The notes: generated by a model not told the origin, from the sequence alone. 17,881 bases of DNA from Treponema sp. (GCA_020216655.1 JAIWNU010000043.1:1-17881); one strand, 5' to 3'; positions 1 through 7,995 are shown, counted from the stretch's first letter. Program-made: numbers and translations.

Positions 1-858
1 TCCGTAGAGTTCCTTCGCAAGGCCCGATGCAGACTTCCCCGAATCGGTCCGGGCAGAGGCTTGGCCGAGCAGCAGGGGCTCTTTAAGGGAATGCTGACCG
101 GAGAAAGAGAAATTACAGCCGAGAAAAGCAGCCACCCCGGCAGCCCCGCAGGCAGAAATCCGAAAAGATTTTACAAAAGAAAGTATATCGTCGGCCTTCC
201 TTTCCCGTATTAGTTCCAAAAACAGCCGGCTCTGTTCAAAGGCCTCGGTGTCGTCATAATGGGCGGACAGGTTTGTGGTAATGACAAAAAGGGTTTTATC
301 AAGTTCTTCTCCAAAGCTGATCTCAAGGGCCCGGCTTAAGGAATGGATGTGGCTCGTCCTGAAGGCTCCAATAAGAATCGGTACGATTGAAGCGCCGGGG
401 CAGGTAATCTGCACCCAGGGAAGAAGGACTTCTAGGGAATGTTCAGCCAGATGGGGAATGTCGTTAATCTCCAATGCGGTTGTGCAGGAGAGGAGTTCAT
501 CAACCTTATCGAGGTTTACCGAAATATCGCCCAGGGGGGTCTCAAATACCGAGGAGTCACTGAGAAAAACACCCTCTTCGTGCCATTCGTGCAGCGGTCC
601 AATGAGTACCACCTGGGTTATAGAACGGTTTTTAACCTGATTAAAGGCCCGGGCAAGGAGGGGGCCCGCAATATCCCATGCCGCATGGGGGACTATGAGG
701 GCGAGGGGATTCGACGCTGCTTCAGTTTCATCCTGCATCGAGCGATAGGTTTGCAGGGCCTTTCTGATTTCTGCTTCGGTTTCAGGATAAAATATCCCTG
801 CCACCACCGCAGTTCGCCGTTTTTCGGAATTATCCGACAGGTTGGTTATTTCAAGCAT
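1..858 (-). CDS. AmmeMemoRadiSam system protein B (MEMO family), 3' end missing
   Basis: The minus strand is open from an ATG at 858 down to base 1, giving 286 residues without a stop, so the C-terminus lies outside the window. An in-frame TAG two codons upstream fixes the ATG. MEMO family motifs occur in order: AVVAGIFYP (17-25), IVPHAAW (55-61), VVLIGPLHEWHEEG (83-96), EHSLEVLLPW (139-148), TTNLSAHYD (194-202) and ACGAAGVAAFL (236-246). H58, H90 and C237 correspond to the conserved His/His/Cys pocket of this family, which is structurally related to non-haem iron dioxygenases. Family members often sit with an AMMECR1 protein and a radical SAM protein, but neither partner is in this window. 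The biochemical role of bacterial members is not established. Two motifs depart from consensus: PHAAW for PHAGY, and an extra Ala in the LSHY motif. Family assignment is firm; function is unknown. Confidence 0.9.
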   Translation of the reverse strand, partial: MLEITNLSDNSEKRRTAVVAGIFYPETEAEIRKALQTYRSMQDETEAASNPLALIVPHAAWDIAGPLLARAFNQVKNRSITQVVLIGPLHEWHEEGVFLSDSSVFETPLGDISVNLDKVDELLSCTTALEINDIPHLAEHSLEVLLPWVQITCPGASIVPILIGAFRTSHIHSLSRALEISFGEELDKTLFVITTNLSAHYDDTEAFEQSRLFLELIRERKADDILSFVKSFRISACGAAGVAAFLGCNFSFSGQHSLKEPLLLGQASARTDSGKSASGLAKELYG

Positions 859-864
859 ACTCTA

Positions 865-893
865 AGTGTAGAACCCTTTGTGGTTGAATGCAA
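865..893 (-). promoter_or_regulatory. sigma-70-type promoter of the MEMO gene, predicted leaderless
   Basis: On the minus strand a -35 TTGCAT (888-893) and a -10 TACACT (865-870) are separated by 17 bases. The -10 ends six bases before the ATG at 858, so transcription should begin at or next to the A of the start codon. No Shine-Dalgarno sequence precedes the ATG. The assignment is by consensus match only. Confidence 0.5.
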
Positions 894-923
894 CAAATGT
901 GAGCGTTTCCTTTTTACGATGCT

Positions 924-952
924 TTGAAAAAGCCCTCGTTTCAGGGTATACT
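924..952 (+). promoter_or_regulatory. sigma-70-type promoter of the adenylate cyclase operon, predicted leaderless
   Basis: A -35 TTGAAA (924-929) and a -10 TATACT (947-952) are separated by the ideal 17 bases. The -10 ends six bases before the ATG at 959, so the predicted transcript starts at the start codon. There is no convincing ribosome binding site. This promoter also argues against the upstream in-frame ATG at 878, which lies before the promoter. Confidence 0.6.
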
Positions 953-958
953 GGTCTT

Positions 959-2626
959 ATGAGTATCCGCCTGAAAACAATAGTAGTCGTAATGCCCCTT
1001 TTGATAGCCTCTGTTGTGCTTGCGGGAGTTTCTTCCTATTTTTCTGCTGCCTCGGCAGTGACCCGGCTTGCGGTAGATTTTCTTACGTTTAAGGCGGAGG
1101 AACTGGAAAATTATGCCAACAGCCAATGGAACCTTCTGGTGGATAACGGTTTTGTAGGCCGGAGCGACATGGAGCAGGCTGCCCAGACGGCGGTTCAGTC
1201 CTTCGGCCGCAGTATACTACGAAGTTCCACGGAAGCAATTTTTGCCATGGATAACAAGGGCTCCCTGGCACTGCAAATAGGCGCCATTGGCAGCTCTTCT
1301 GATCTTTCGGCGGAACTGGATGCCATACAGAAAGCTATTCCTGCGGGTCAGCGGGGCTTTGTAACCCTGTCCCTGGGTGGTATCGAGCGGGTGGCGGTTA
1401 CCTTTCCCTTTGTGCCCTTTGGCTGGCAGGTCTTTGTTTCCGAGCAGCGCCAAACCTTTTTTGGCGATGTGGAAACCATAGCCCAGACCACATTGTATAT
1501 ACTCCTCGGGGCAAGCCTTATCAGCATACTGCTCCTCCTCCTTATGACTGGATATCTAACCCGGCCTATCGAAAAGGTTGTGGGAGTCATGCGCCGGATT
1601 ATCGAGTCCAATAACCTCTCTGAACGGGTACCGGTGCTCTATAAAGATGAAATTGGGCAGCTCTCCCATACCTTTAATTTGATGCTCGAAGAACTGGACC
1701 AGGCTTACAACCAGATAAAGAAATATGCCTTCGAGGCCGTGGTGGCCCAGAAGCGAGAAAACCGGATCCGTAACATTTTCCAGCTCTACGTTCCCAAGGA
1801 TGTTATCGATGAGGTTTTCATGAACCCCGATAAGATGCTGGTGGGAAACAATCGGGATGTGTCCATTCTCTTTTCCGATATCCGGAGTTTTACCACTATT
1901 TCAGAAAAGATGGCCCCCGACGCCCTGGTAAATGCCCTGAACCGGTATTTTTCCATCATGGTTGATGTCATCGTGGCCCGGAACGGCATGGTGGATAAAT
2001 ACATTGGCGATGCAATTATGGCAGTCTTTGGCGCACCGGTGAGCCATGGCCACGATGCAATGGACTCAGTGCTGGCAGGTCTTGAAATGACCGAGGCCCT
2101 TACAGTTTTTAATGATGAGCAAAAACGATTAGGGGGGCCGGAGTTTAAAATCGGCGTAGGCATTAACTACGGTATTGTAACGGTGGGCAACATTGGCTGC
2201 GACAAAAAGATGAACTATACGGTCATTGGCGATACGGTAAACCTGGCTTCCCGGCTCGAGGGTCTTACCAAACATTATCACCAACCGATACTCTTTTCCG
2301 ACTATGTCTATGAGCATATCAAAGGGAAAATACCCTGCCGCATGGTGGACAAGGTAGCTGTTAAAGGCAAAACCCAGGGTGTTCCCATACTCACCGCCCG
2401 CAGGGAAATCAGCAAAACCGAAGCGGAAGCCTGGAAGATACACGAAGAAGCGGTGGATCTATACTATCGCCGTTCCTTTGGACGGGCTGCAGAGCTTTTT
2501 GAAAAGATACTAGCCTTGCTCCCCGGGGACGACATCGCGGCCCAATATCTTGAGCGCAGTCATCGTTATGCGAAAAATCCTCCCCCCGCCGACTGGGACG
2601 GGGTCGAGGTCATGACGGAGAAATGA
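959..2626 (+). CDS. Membrane-anchored class III adenylate cyclase with sensor, HAMP and TPR-like tail
   Basis: Predicted to convert ATP to cyclic AMP in response to an extracytoplasmic signal. The 555-residue protein has a transmembrane helix (7-25), an extracytoplasmic sensor region of about 145 residues (30-172), a second helix (176-198), a HAMP domain (199-252), a short coiled linker, and a class III catalytic domain (about 296-480). Catalytic residues visible are metal-binding D307 (FSDIRSF) and D351 (KYIGDA), base-selecting K347 and T421 (NYTVIGD), and transition-state N428 and R432 (VNLASRLE). The Lys/Thr pair is the class IIIb type and supports ATP over GTP. The C-terminal 75 residues are TPR-like and end in PPPADWDGVEVMTEK, a tail typical of spirochaetal cyclases. 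An in-frame ATG at 878 would add 27 unlikely residues in front of the first helix. I chose 959 because it follows a strong promoter and begins a clean membrane anchor. It heads an operon of overlapping genes. Confidence 0.93.
   Translation: MSIRLKTIVVVMPLLIASVVLAGVSSYFSAASAVTRLAVDFLTFKAEELENYANSQWNLLVDNGFVGRSDMEQAAQTAVQSFGRSILRSSTEAIFAMDNKGSLALQIGAIGSSSDLSAELDAIQKAIPAGQRGFVTLSLGGIERVAVTFPFVPFGWQVFVSEQRQTFFGDVETIAQTTLYILLGASLISILLLLLMTGYLTRPIEKVVGVMRRIIESNNLSERVPVLYKDEIGQLSHTFNLMLEELDQAYNQIKKYAFEAVVAQKRENRIRNIFQLYVPKDVIDEVFMNPDKMLVGNNRDVSILFSDIRSFTTISEKMAPDALVNALNRYFSIMVDVIVARNGMVDKYIGDAIMAVFGAPVSHGHDAMDSVLAGLEMTEALTVFNDEQKRLGGPEFKIGVGINYGIVTVGNIGCDKKMNYTVIGDTVNLASRLEGLTKHYHQPILFSDYVYEHIKGKIPCRMVDKVAVKGKTQGVPILTARREISKTEAEAWKIHEEAVDLYYRRSFGRAAELFEKILALLPGDDIAAQYLERSHRYAKNPPPADWDGVEVMTEK
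2617..2620 (+). promoter_or_regulatory. Shine-Dalgarno deciding among three consecutive ATGs
   Basis: GGAG lies inside the last codons of the cyclase gene. The following gene begins with three consecutive ATGs at 2623, 2626 and 2629, which are 2, 5 and 8 bases from this site. Spacing favours 2629, with 2626 possible. The first ATG overlaps the cyclase TGA stop, so translation is probably coupled. Confidence 0.45.
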
Positions 2627-2628
2627 TG

Positions 2629-3903
2629 ATGAACGGTACAGGCAGTCGGAGATGTGAAGCGCCCATTTTTCTGCTCTTTCTGGTCTGTCTGAGTCTTGTT
2701 TTACCGACAGCCGCTCATGCCCAGGCTCCCGAAGTGATAACTGCAGAGCAGGAAAACACTCAAGATAAGTTTGATAGCAGCCAGTACCTCATCCTATGGC
2801 GGGCCATGGGGGAAGCTGAAATGGCTTCTGAGCTTGAATCCTTTACCCGCTACATACTTCAGAACCTCAGGACCGCCATGGAACGGGATGGGTACCGGCT
2901 TGCGGACACGCTGCGAAATACGGACAGTACAAAAAATCTTGGCGAAGCTGCATTTGCCGCTGGAGTTCTGCAGAGGATCCGCTGGGTGTTTACGGTAGAT
3001 CTGGCACTCGAAGCCCAGCGTCTTTCCTGGCGTATGGCCGCCTATGACGCGGAGCGTAAAAGCCTCAGGTCAAGCGAAATCTATGCTGCCTATCCGGGCC
3101 TTTCGGTTCTACCCGCTTTGGATGAGGCGGTATCGCGTCTCTTACAGGACTGGAAAAGTGCTATCGCTCTGGATGCGGAAGTCCTGGACCTCACGGAACG
3201 ATCCCAGGTCTTTAAAGCCAAGCAGAATGGTGTGGAAGTCTGGTATGGTCCCCATGGGGAAGGAATCCTGGCGGGTACCATAAGTTCCGGTACTCTCGAA
3301 GCCCTGTACCTGCCCTTCCCTGAAAAAAGTCCCCTCTATGTGGAGCTCTATAAAGATGGATACTGGCCTAAAAGCCTGGTTCTGCCCAAGGGGGTTACAG
3401 ACAAGCCGGTAATGCTGCCGGCTCTCCAGAAAAAAGCAGTCCATGTCTGGGGAGTGGGAACGGAAGTTGGCAAACTCCTTGGGGCAACCTACCTGTACCG
3501 TTATTATCCTCTGCCAGACCGCTTGTACTTTAGATTCGACAATGCCCTCTGGGCTGGCTATTCGTTTCTGCCTGGAGCCATTCCCATCTTTCACGATGAA
3601 GTCCGCTTTGGGCTGGGTCTTTATTTGCAAAGCCGTACTGACTTTCCCCTCCGTATCAGTATTGGCACTGGAGGATCGGCCATATTCTCGGTTATCCCGC
3701 CTCTCCAAGATGCCCAGGCTCGTTCGGCCCTGGATATATTATTGGATCCCCTCTGGGTAACCCTGGAGTGGCACTTCCCAGTATGGGCTTTTGTAACGGA
3801 ATTCCGTCTTCCCTATGCAACGGGGTCGGGATTTATAAACCAGGGGTGGATCTCCGCCGGTGAAGGTGGCCCTTTTGTATCTGTGGGGGTGCTGATAAAA
3901 TGA
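2629..3903 (+). CDS. Secreted protein with PEGA-like domain and outer-membrane barrel-like C-terminus (paralogue 1)
   Basis: I do not recognise a named family. The protein (424 residues from 2629; 426 if it starts at 2623) opens with a signal peptide ending LPTAAHA before QAPE, a good signal peptidase I site. The next roughly 150 residues form an alpha/beta region (ILWRAMGEAEMASELESFTRYIL...) resembling the N-terminal modules of TolB-like periplasmic proteins. A short PEGA-like beta domain follows (about residues 200-270, SPLYVELYKDGYWPKSLVL). The remainder alternates aromatic and hydrophobic residues as in amphipathic beta strands (YLYRYYPLPDRLYFRFDN, EVRFGLGLYLQSR, WVTLEWHFPVWAFVTEFRL), which suggests a small outer-membrane barrel. 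The gene has the same module order as the gene at 4965 and is likely its paralogue. It overlaps the cyclase before it and the lipoprotein after it by four bases (ATGA), so it belongs to the cyclase operon. Barrel and location are inference. Confidence 0.8.
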   Translation: MNGTGSRRCEAPIFLLFLVCLSLVLPTAAHAQAPEVITAEQENTQDKFDSSQYLILWRAMGEAEMASELESFTRYILQNLRTAMERDGYRLADTLRNTDSTKNLGEAAFAAGVLQRIRWVFTVDLALEAQRLSWRMAAYDAERKSLRSSEIYAAYPGLSVLPALDEAVSRLLQDWKSAIALDAEVLDLTERSQVFKAKQNGVEVWYGPHGEGILAGTISSGTLEALYLPFPEKSPLYVELYKDGYWPKSLVLPKGVTDKPVMLPALQKKAVHVWGVGTEVGKLLGATYLYRYYPLPDRLYFRFDNALWAGYSFLPGAIPIFHDEVRFGLGLYLQSRTDFPLRISIGTGGSAIFSVIPPLQDAQARSALDILLDPLWVTLEWHFPVWAFVTEFRLPYATGSGFINQGWISAGEGGPFVSVGVLIK

Positions 3904-4931
3904 GTAGATTGATGAACCTCCGCCGCATCTTTAGTTTCGTTTCCCTTTGTTGTATCGCCGCTTTCGTCCTGGTGAGCTGCGCCTTCCTTGTAATGGATTA
4001 TTTTCCTGCCTACCTCGGCCAAGAAATGGCTGCGGCAGATTTTTCGGAAATTCTAAAATCTGCGGGGCTTCCGGACTCAACGGAGCTCCATGATATCTAT
4101 CTCTTAACCGTACCAGGGTCGGGCAAGAAGTTCGTGGTCTTAAGGGTCGGATCATTTATGGCTCCTAAGTCCCTTATATTCCTAGATGGTGCTGATCTCC
4201 GTTTTCTTCGCTCATTTACGAATATCCCATTAGGAAAGTTTATTACGGTAGATATGGAAGGCTATATAGTAACCGGGTGGGATTACCAACTAACCAGGAT
4301 AGATCCTCAGAGCTTAACTAAAGATACTGTGCCACCGAACCCCAATCTTTCTGTGTCTTCTGCCCAGTTCGCCTTTACCGCTAGTGTTGGTATTGATATA
4401 TCAACCTATCTAGTGGGTATAGAGTCTGGTAATATAAAGTTAATTGTATATAAAAATGATTGGTCTTCAGGTTCTGAAAATCAAAAATCTAATATATTTT
4501 CTTACCAGCCAGTAAGCAACTTTGAATACCGTGATCTTTATTACGACGGTACTGGCGTTCGGATGGCGGTGAACAATATAGAAACCAAAGAATCATATAT
4601 TATTTCTTGGGATACTCTGACAAAATTTGCCGATGCATTTACATCTAGTTATAGTTATCTTGCTGAAAATGCTTCCCATGTTGTTATTGTTCCCCGGGGA
4701 GACGGAAAATACGGCGGACTAACCAAGGCGGGTTATATTCAGCTTATGTATGGTTATGAAAACAAGACGATTCTTGACCGGAGAAACACAACAACCGGAC
4801 AACAAGAGCTGCCTGTTTTTACCATGCCGGACAATTTCCGTGGCCGTTATGCATTTTTCCGCGATGCCTCAGCCTGGGTGCTTTACAATGAGCGGGATGG
4901 CAAGCTCCATCTTTTAAGGCCCTGGTGGTAG
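3900..4931 (+). CDS. Predicted lipoprotein, unknown function (first of two in the operon)
   Basis: The 343-residue product begins with a basic, hydrophobic leader ending in LVSC, a lipobox with the acylated cysteine at residue 27. The mature part is beta-rich with repeated short strands (FVVLRVGS, SLIFLDGADLRFLRSF, FITVDMEGYIVTGWDYQLTRI). This is compatible with a propeller-like or beta-sandwich surface protein, but I recognise no family. The start overlaps the preceding stop (ATGA). Bases about 4270-4670 are noticeably richer in A+T than the flanking genes, although the frame stays open. Its pairing with a barrel-like partner immediately upstream is repeated by the next two genes, suggesting that each lipoprotein works with its barrel partner in the envelope. 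That link is inference. Confidence 0.82.
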   Translation: MSRLMNLRRIFSFVSLCCIAAFVLVSCAFLVMDYFPAYLGQEMAAADFSEILKSAGLPDSTELHDIYLLTVPGSGKKFVVLRVGSFMAPKSLIFLDGADLRFLRSFTNIPLGKFITVDMEGYIVTGWDYQLTRIDPQSLTKDTVPPNPNLSVSSAQFAFTASVGIDISTYLVGIESGNIKLIVYKNDWSSGSENQKSNIFSYQPVSNFEYRDLYYDGTGVRMAVNNIETKESYIISWDTLTKFADAFTSSYSYLAENASHVVIVPRGDGKYGGLTKAGYIQLMYGYENKTILDRRNTTTGQQELPVFTMPDNFRGRYAFFRDASAWVLYNERDGKLHLLRPWW

Positions 4932-4950
4932 CTTATGAGAAGAGCATATT

Positions 4951-4955
4951 GGAGG
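4951..4955 (+). promoter_or_regulatory. Shine-Dalgarno selecting the ATG at 4965
   Basis: GGAGG is nine bases before the ATG at 4965. The in-frame ATG at 4935 has only a weak GGTGG upstream. The downstream start also yields a more typical signal peptide. Confidence 0.5.
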
Positions 4956-4964
4956 TTGCGGCAG

Positions 4965-6233
4965 ATGGATTTCAGGCCTGCTTATAAAAAGTATAGGTTT
5001 TTTCTCTTTATTGTGGGCTTCATCTTTATCTGCAGTCTGCCCCTCTTTGCTCAGGATAAAGAAGAAACCCAGAAAACCCCGCCTCCGCGGGCCTTTGTTA
5101 TCCTGGTTTCCCCGGATATGGATGGTATCTGGTTTAACTCCCTCTGGTACAACCTGGGACGCCTTTCCCGCCTGAGAGAACTGTACCGCTGGGTGCTCGG
5201 GGAAAAGAAGGCTGAGACGGAATCCACTGCCGCCCCGATCACCGAATCAGAAGTCCAGGCTTCCCGTCGCTGGGCAGCCCTGCACGACTATGGCTTTATT
5301 CTTGTATTGCAGCGGGAACCAAACTCCGGTCCAGACCAGGTCCGTATATCCTACCGAGTGGTGGATGTCATTTCAGGGCAGGAGCGGCTTTCGGGAGTTC
5401 TTGAGGACCGAACTCCCGATGAACGGGACCTGGAAGAAATATTTTGGCTCCCCCTTATGGCTGAACTGGACTCCCTGGAAGCCCAGAAAAATGTGGGACT
5501 CCTCACGGTGCGGGCCCTGCCGGGCACCAAGGTTATAGGTATTGGCTCTGACCCGCCTCTGATAGATGAAAGCGGCGAAGCTCAAGTACAGATAGCGATC
5601 CCCGGTACCTACCGCTGGAAAGCAGAAGCCCGTGGAATGACAACTGCTTCTGGTATTATAAGCCTCCGGGAAAGCCCTGCGGAACTAGTTATTTCCCAGC
5701 AAAGGATTAGCAGTTGGACCTTAGAAGCGGGGGTCCTGATGGGCCAATTTGGTGACCTTTGGATTTCTAAGCTCTTTGCAAAGGAGCAATATTGGATAGG
5801 TTTTGGTCTCCAGCAGTATTGGATCGGCATAAACTATCCGAGCCCTGAGGATCCTTTTCCCTATTCTGAGCCGGTTATATCTTTACCTATGATCCAGCCG
5901 GGCCTCTGTGTTGGATATCGCTATTATGACGAAACATCCTTCCTCCGCCCTTACATCTCTGGGCTCATGATGGCCAGACTAAATACAAGCCTCATGATGC
6001 TAGATCCGGTGGCTCCCTGGGTCATCTATGGAAACGGAGGTCTCGAATGGCGTCTGCTTCGTTCTTTGGCCTTCTTTGCGGAAGCCAGCGCAGCTTACTA
6101 TCCCATGAGCATGGGACGTTTCCTTGTAGCAAGCAAGATTGGTGAAAACCGAACTCCTTCGACTTATATTTTTGCCGAAGACTGGTTTCTGGAATTTCCC
6201 CTTTTTAGATTGGGAGTGCGTTATTTTCTATGA
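4965..6233 (+). CDS. Secreted protein with PEGA-like domain and barrel-like C-terminus (paralogue 2)
   Basis: The 422-residue protein begins with a signal peptide (KKYRFFLFIVGFIFICSLPLFA, cleavage before QDKEE). An alpha/beta module follows (RAFVILVSPDMDGIWFNSLWYNLGRL... to about residue 170). A PEGA-like domain comes next (GLLTVRALPGTKVIGIGSDPPLIDESGEAQVQIAIPGTYRWKAEARG, about 180-240). The C-terminus has aromatic strand-like stretches and ends in LFRLGVRYFL, as outer-membrane barrel proteins do. The order of modules matches the gene at 2629. An alternative start at 4935 adds ten residues; I prefer 4965 because of its ribosome binding site. The stop overlaps the next gene's start (ATGA). The signal peptide and architecture are visible, while the barrel and its cellular role are inferred. 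Confidence 0.8.
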   Translation: MDFRPAYKKYRFFLFIVGFIFICSLPLFAQDKEETQKTPPPRAFVILVSPDMDGIWFNSLWYNLGRLSRLRELYRWVLGEKKAETESTAAPITESEVQASRRWAALHDYGFILVLQREPNSGPDQVRISYRVVDVISGQERLSGVLEDRTPDERDLEEIFWLPLMAELDSLEAQKNVGLLTVRALPGTKVIGIGSDPPLIDESGEAQVQIAIPGTYRWKAEARGMTTASGIISLRESPAELVISQQRISSWTLEAGVLMGQFGDLWISKLFAKEQYWIGFGLQQYWIGINYPSPEDPFPYSEPVISLPMIQPGLCVGYRYYDETSFLRPYISGLMMARLNTSLMMLDPVAPWVIYGNGGLEWRLLRSLAFFAEASAAYYPMSMGRFLVASKIGENRTPSTYIFAEDWFLEFPLFRLGVRYFL

Positions 6234-7276
6234 AACAAAGAATGATTGTTTGTGATAATCCGCAATTGAGCAGGCTGCTCCTTATACTGCTCGCCGTACT
6301 AGCCTTCTCGTCTTGCTGGCATCCGCCCTTTGACCCTGATATTTCCGCTTCGGTTATAACAACCCAAAAACTGGGGAATCCGGTATGGGAAGTCCGAACC
6401 CGGCTCCCCTCCAATGCCCGGGGGGGCTACTATGTGCCATCGAGAACGAATTATGAACAGGGATTATGGATAGGCTATAATAACAGCAGACTAAGCCTGA
6501 GTCATTTTTTTTATGATTTCAATTCAAGCAAAGCGTTATTAGACAGCTATATGGAAATCCCCCTTCCTTCGGATGTAGGGAGAAAAATAATCCCCTCCAT
6601 TGGAGCTCCGAGTATTTTTTTTATGACTTTTTCTGTTTTTGACAAATGGCTGATTTATAAAACTATTGAAAATTATTTTGTTCATTCATCTGCATATCCA
6701 GGCTTTTTAGGTACTGGTTTCCAATATGGCACTCCAACTGATATTCTGTATATTGCCGAGATGGTCGACAGCAAGATACAAATACATTACATCGAAGTAA
6801 GTGGAGACCCAAGTAGTGATTTTAATTATTTCACTGATTTTACCAACGGTTATAGTTACCTCCCCTCCGAACTACCTACTACGGTAACCTTGGCTGTACC
6901 GACATCTTCGGGGGAACTCTACCTTTCCGGTACAAAATCAGACGGTTCAGCGGTAACCTGGTTTTGGTCAGACTATGGAGAGGTTCCACAAAAGCTCCCC
7001 ATAGACAAACCCCTTACGGGGATCCTCTCTGATGGGAGACTTGTAGCTGACATGGGAGACCGGCTTTATGTATACAGCCCTGATGGTTATTCATCCTTCT
7101 CCATTCCCACAGGGGCCCTTCATTTTTCCTATGAACGGTACGACAATGATCAGCCGCGCTGGCTCTCAGTGTTCACGAGAACTATTGAAATTCCAGTTCC
7201 CCACAGTGGGGATGCTGACTATATTATTTCTATTTTTGAGATACCGACGAGCCGGCTTTCAGAATTGGCCCAGTAG
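6230..7276 (+). CDS. Predicted lipoprotein, unknown function (second of two in the operon)
   Basis: The 348-residue product has a hydrophobic leader (LLLILLAVLAFSSC) with a spirochaete-style lipobox and acylated Cys at residue 29, followed by WHPPFDPDIS. The mature chain is rich in Tyr, Phe, Ser and short beta strands (QGLWIGYNNSRLSLSHFFYDF, GELYLSGTKSDGSAVTWFWSD, DRLYVYSPDGYSSFSIP), hinting at a repeated beta fold. No family is recognised. It overlaps the upstream barrel-like gene by four bases and is the last gene of the cyclase operon. Bases about 6470-6860 are A+T-rich compared with the flanks, as in the other lipoprotein gene. It converges on the minus-strand gene ending at 7294, with only 17 bases between the two stops and no clear terminator. 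Confidence 0.8.
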   Translation: MKQRMIVCDNPQLSRLLLILLAVLAFSSCWHPPFDPDISASVITTQKLGNPVWEVRTRLPSNARGGYYVPSRTNYEQGLWIGYNNSRLSLSHFFYDFNSSKALLDSYMEIPLPSDVGRKIIPSIGAPSIFFMTFSVFDKWLIYKTIENYFVHSSAYPGFLGTGFQYGTPTDILYIAEMVDSKIQIHYIEVSGDPSSDFNYFTDFTNGYSYLPSELPTTVTLAVPTSSGELYLSGTKSDGSAVTWFWSDYGEVPQKLPIDKPLTGILSDGRLVADMGDRLYVYSPDGYSSFSIPTGALHFSYERYDNDQPRWLSVFTRTIEIPVPHSGDADYIISIFEIPTSRLSELAQ

Positions 7277-7293
7277 TGCGGCTGCCGCTCTGC

Positions 7294-7974
7294 TCACTTC
7301 TCATCCCGGAAAAGGGTTTCGCCTTTCACAAACCAGGAAAAACCAAAGGCCCAGAGGGCTATGGTCTCTAGTATAAGAACTGGAGCATAGTGGCGGAGCA
7401 CTGTTTTTTGCAGAAAGAGCATATATAGGACAATGCCCAAAAGGCTTGCCACAATAAGGATGCCGCAGGTGCGGTAAACGGTGTTGCGTTTTAGTTTTTG
7501 CGGACCCGGTTTTTTATCTCCCGTTTTGGTAAAGAGAAAATAGGCGTTATAGGCTAAAAGAATAAAGAAGAGCAGGGCCCAGAGGAGATGCAAAGTCCCG
7601 GAAAGCTCAGGTTCTAACTGAAAAACGCCGAGGCGGGGGGGCAGTAATGCAGCAAGCCCAGAATTATCTGAGGCTACAGTCGGAAACAGGGCAACTCCGA
7701 TGGCAAAAAGGCCAGATAGGTTTGTTACGAGATTATCTTCCTTATCGTAGCCGTGGTAGCTTATTAAAAAAAGCCCCACCACAAAGAGGATCCCCACAAA
7801 GAGGTCCCGCATGTTGGTGTGGTAATAGGCGCTGATTGAACCCTGGATACCTCCGCCGGGCTGCAGGAATCCCCCTGCGATGAGGGCTACTGGCAAAGCC
7901 ATACCGAGGATGCCGATAAGGCGGCGGAGCGTTTTATAGGAAATCAATATACTTCTGTTTCGTGTGGCTGGCAT
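7294..7974 (-). CDS. Polytopic membrane protein, DUF998-like
   Basis: The 226-residue protein has about six hydrophobic helices: TLRRLIGILGMALPVALIAGGF, NMRDLFVGILFVVGLFLISY, NLVTNLSGLFAIGVALFP, GTLHLLWALLFFILLAYNAYFLF, YRTCGILIVASLLGIVLYMLFL, and APVLILETIALWAFGFSWFV. The segment SISAYYHTNMRDLFVGILF followed by YHGYDKEDN resembles widely distributed, uncharacterised DUF998-type membrane proteins. That assignment is from memory and moderate. A Shine-Dalgarno AAAGGAG lies eight bases before the ATG. The gene starts 21 bases after the coiled-coil gene ends, so the two are probably co-transcribed. No function can be assigned. Confidence 0.8.
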   Translation of the reverse strand: MPATRNRSILISYKTLRRLIGILGMALPVALIAGGFLQPGGGIQGSISAYYHTNMRDLFVGILFVVGLFLISYHGYDKEDNLVTNLSGLFAIGVALFPTVASDNSGLAALLPPRLGVFQLEPELSGTLHLLWALLFFILLAYNAYFLFTKTGDKKPGPQKLKRNTVYRTCGILIVASLLGIVLYMLFLQKTVLRHYAPVLILETIALWAFGFSWFVKGETLFRDEK

Positions 7975-7995
7975 AGAAGCTGCTCCTTTTTTGTA

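Noticed and set aside
275..927. Two overlapping plus-strand frames of 121 and 162 residues.
   Set aside because: They lie opposite the MEMO gene, which shows clear family motifs through the whole minus-strand frame. The plus frames have no recognisable motifs.
878..958. Upstream in-frame ATG for the adenylate cyclase.
   Set aside because: The extra 27 residues precede the membrane anchor, lie upstream of the best promoter's start point and lack a ribosome binding site.
7274..7296. GCGGCTGCCGC between the convergent operons as a bidirectional terminator.
   Set aside because: Five-base arms with a one-base loop cannot form a stable hairpin and there is no T-run.
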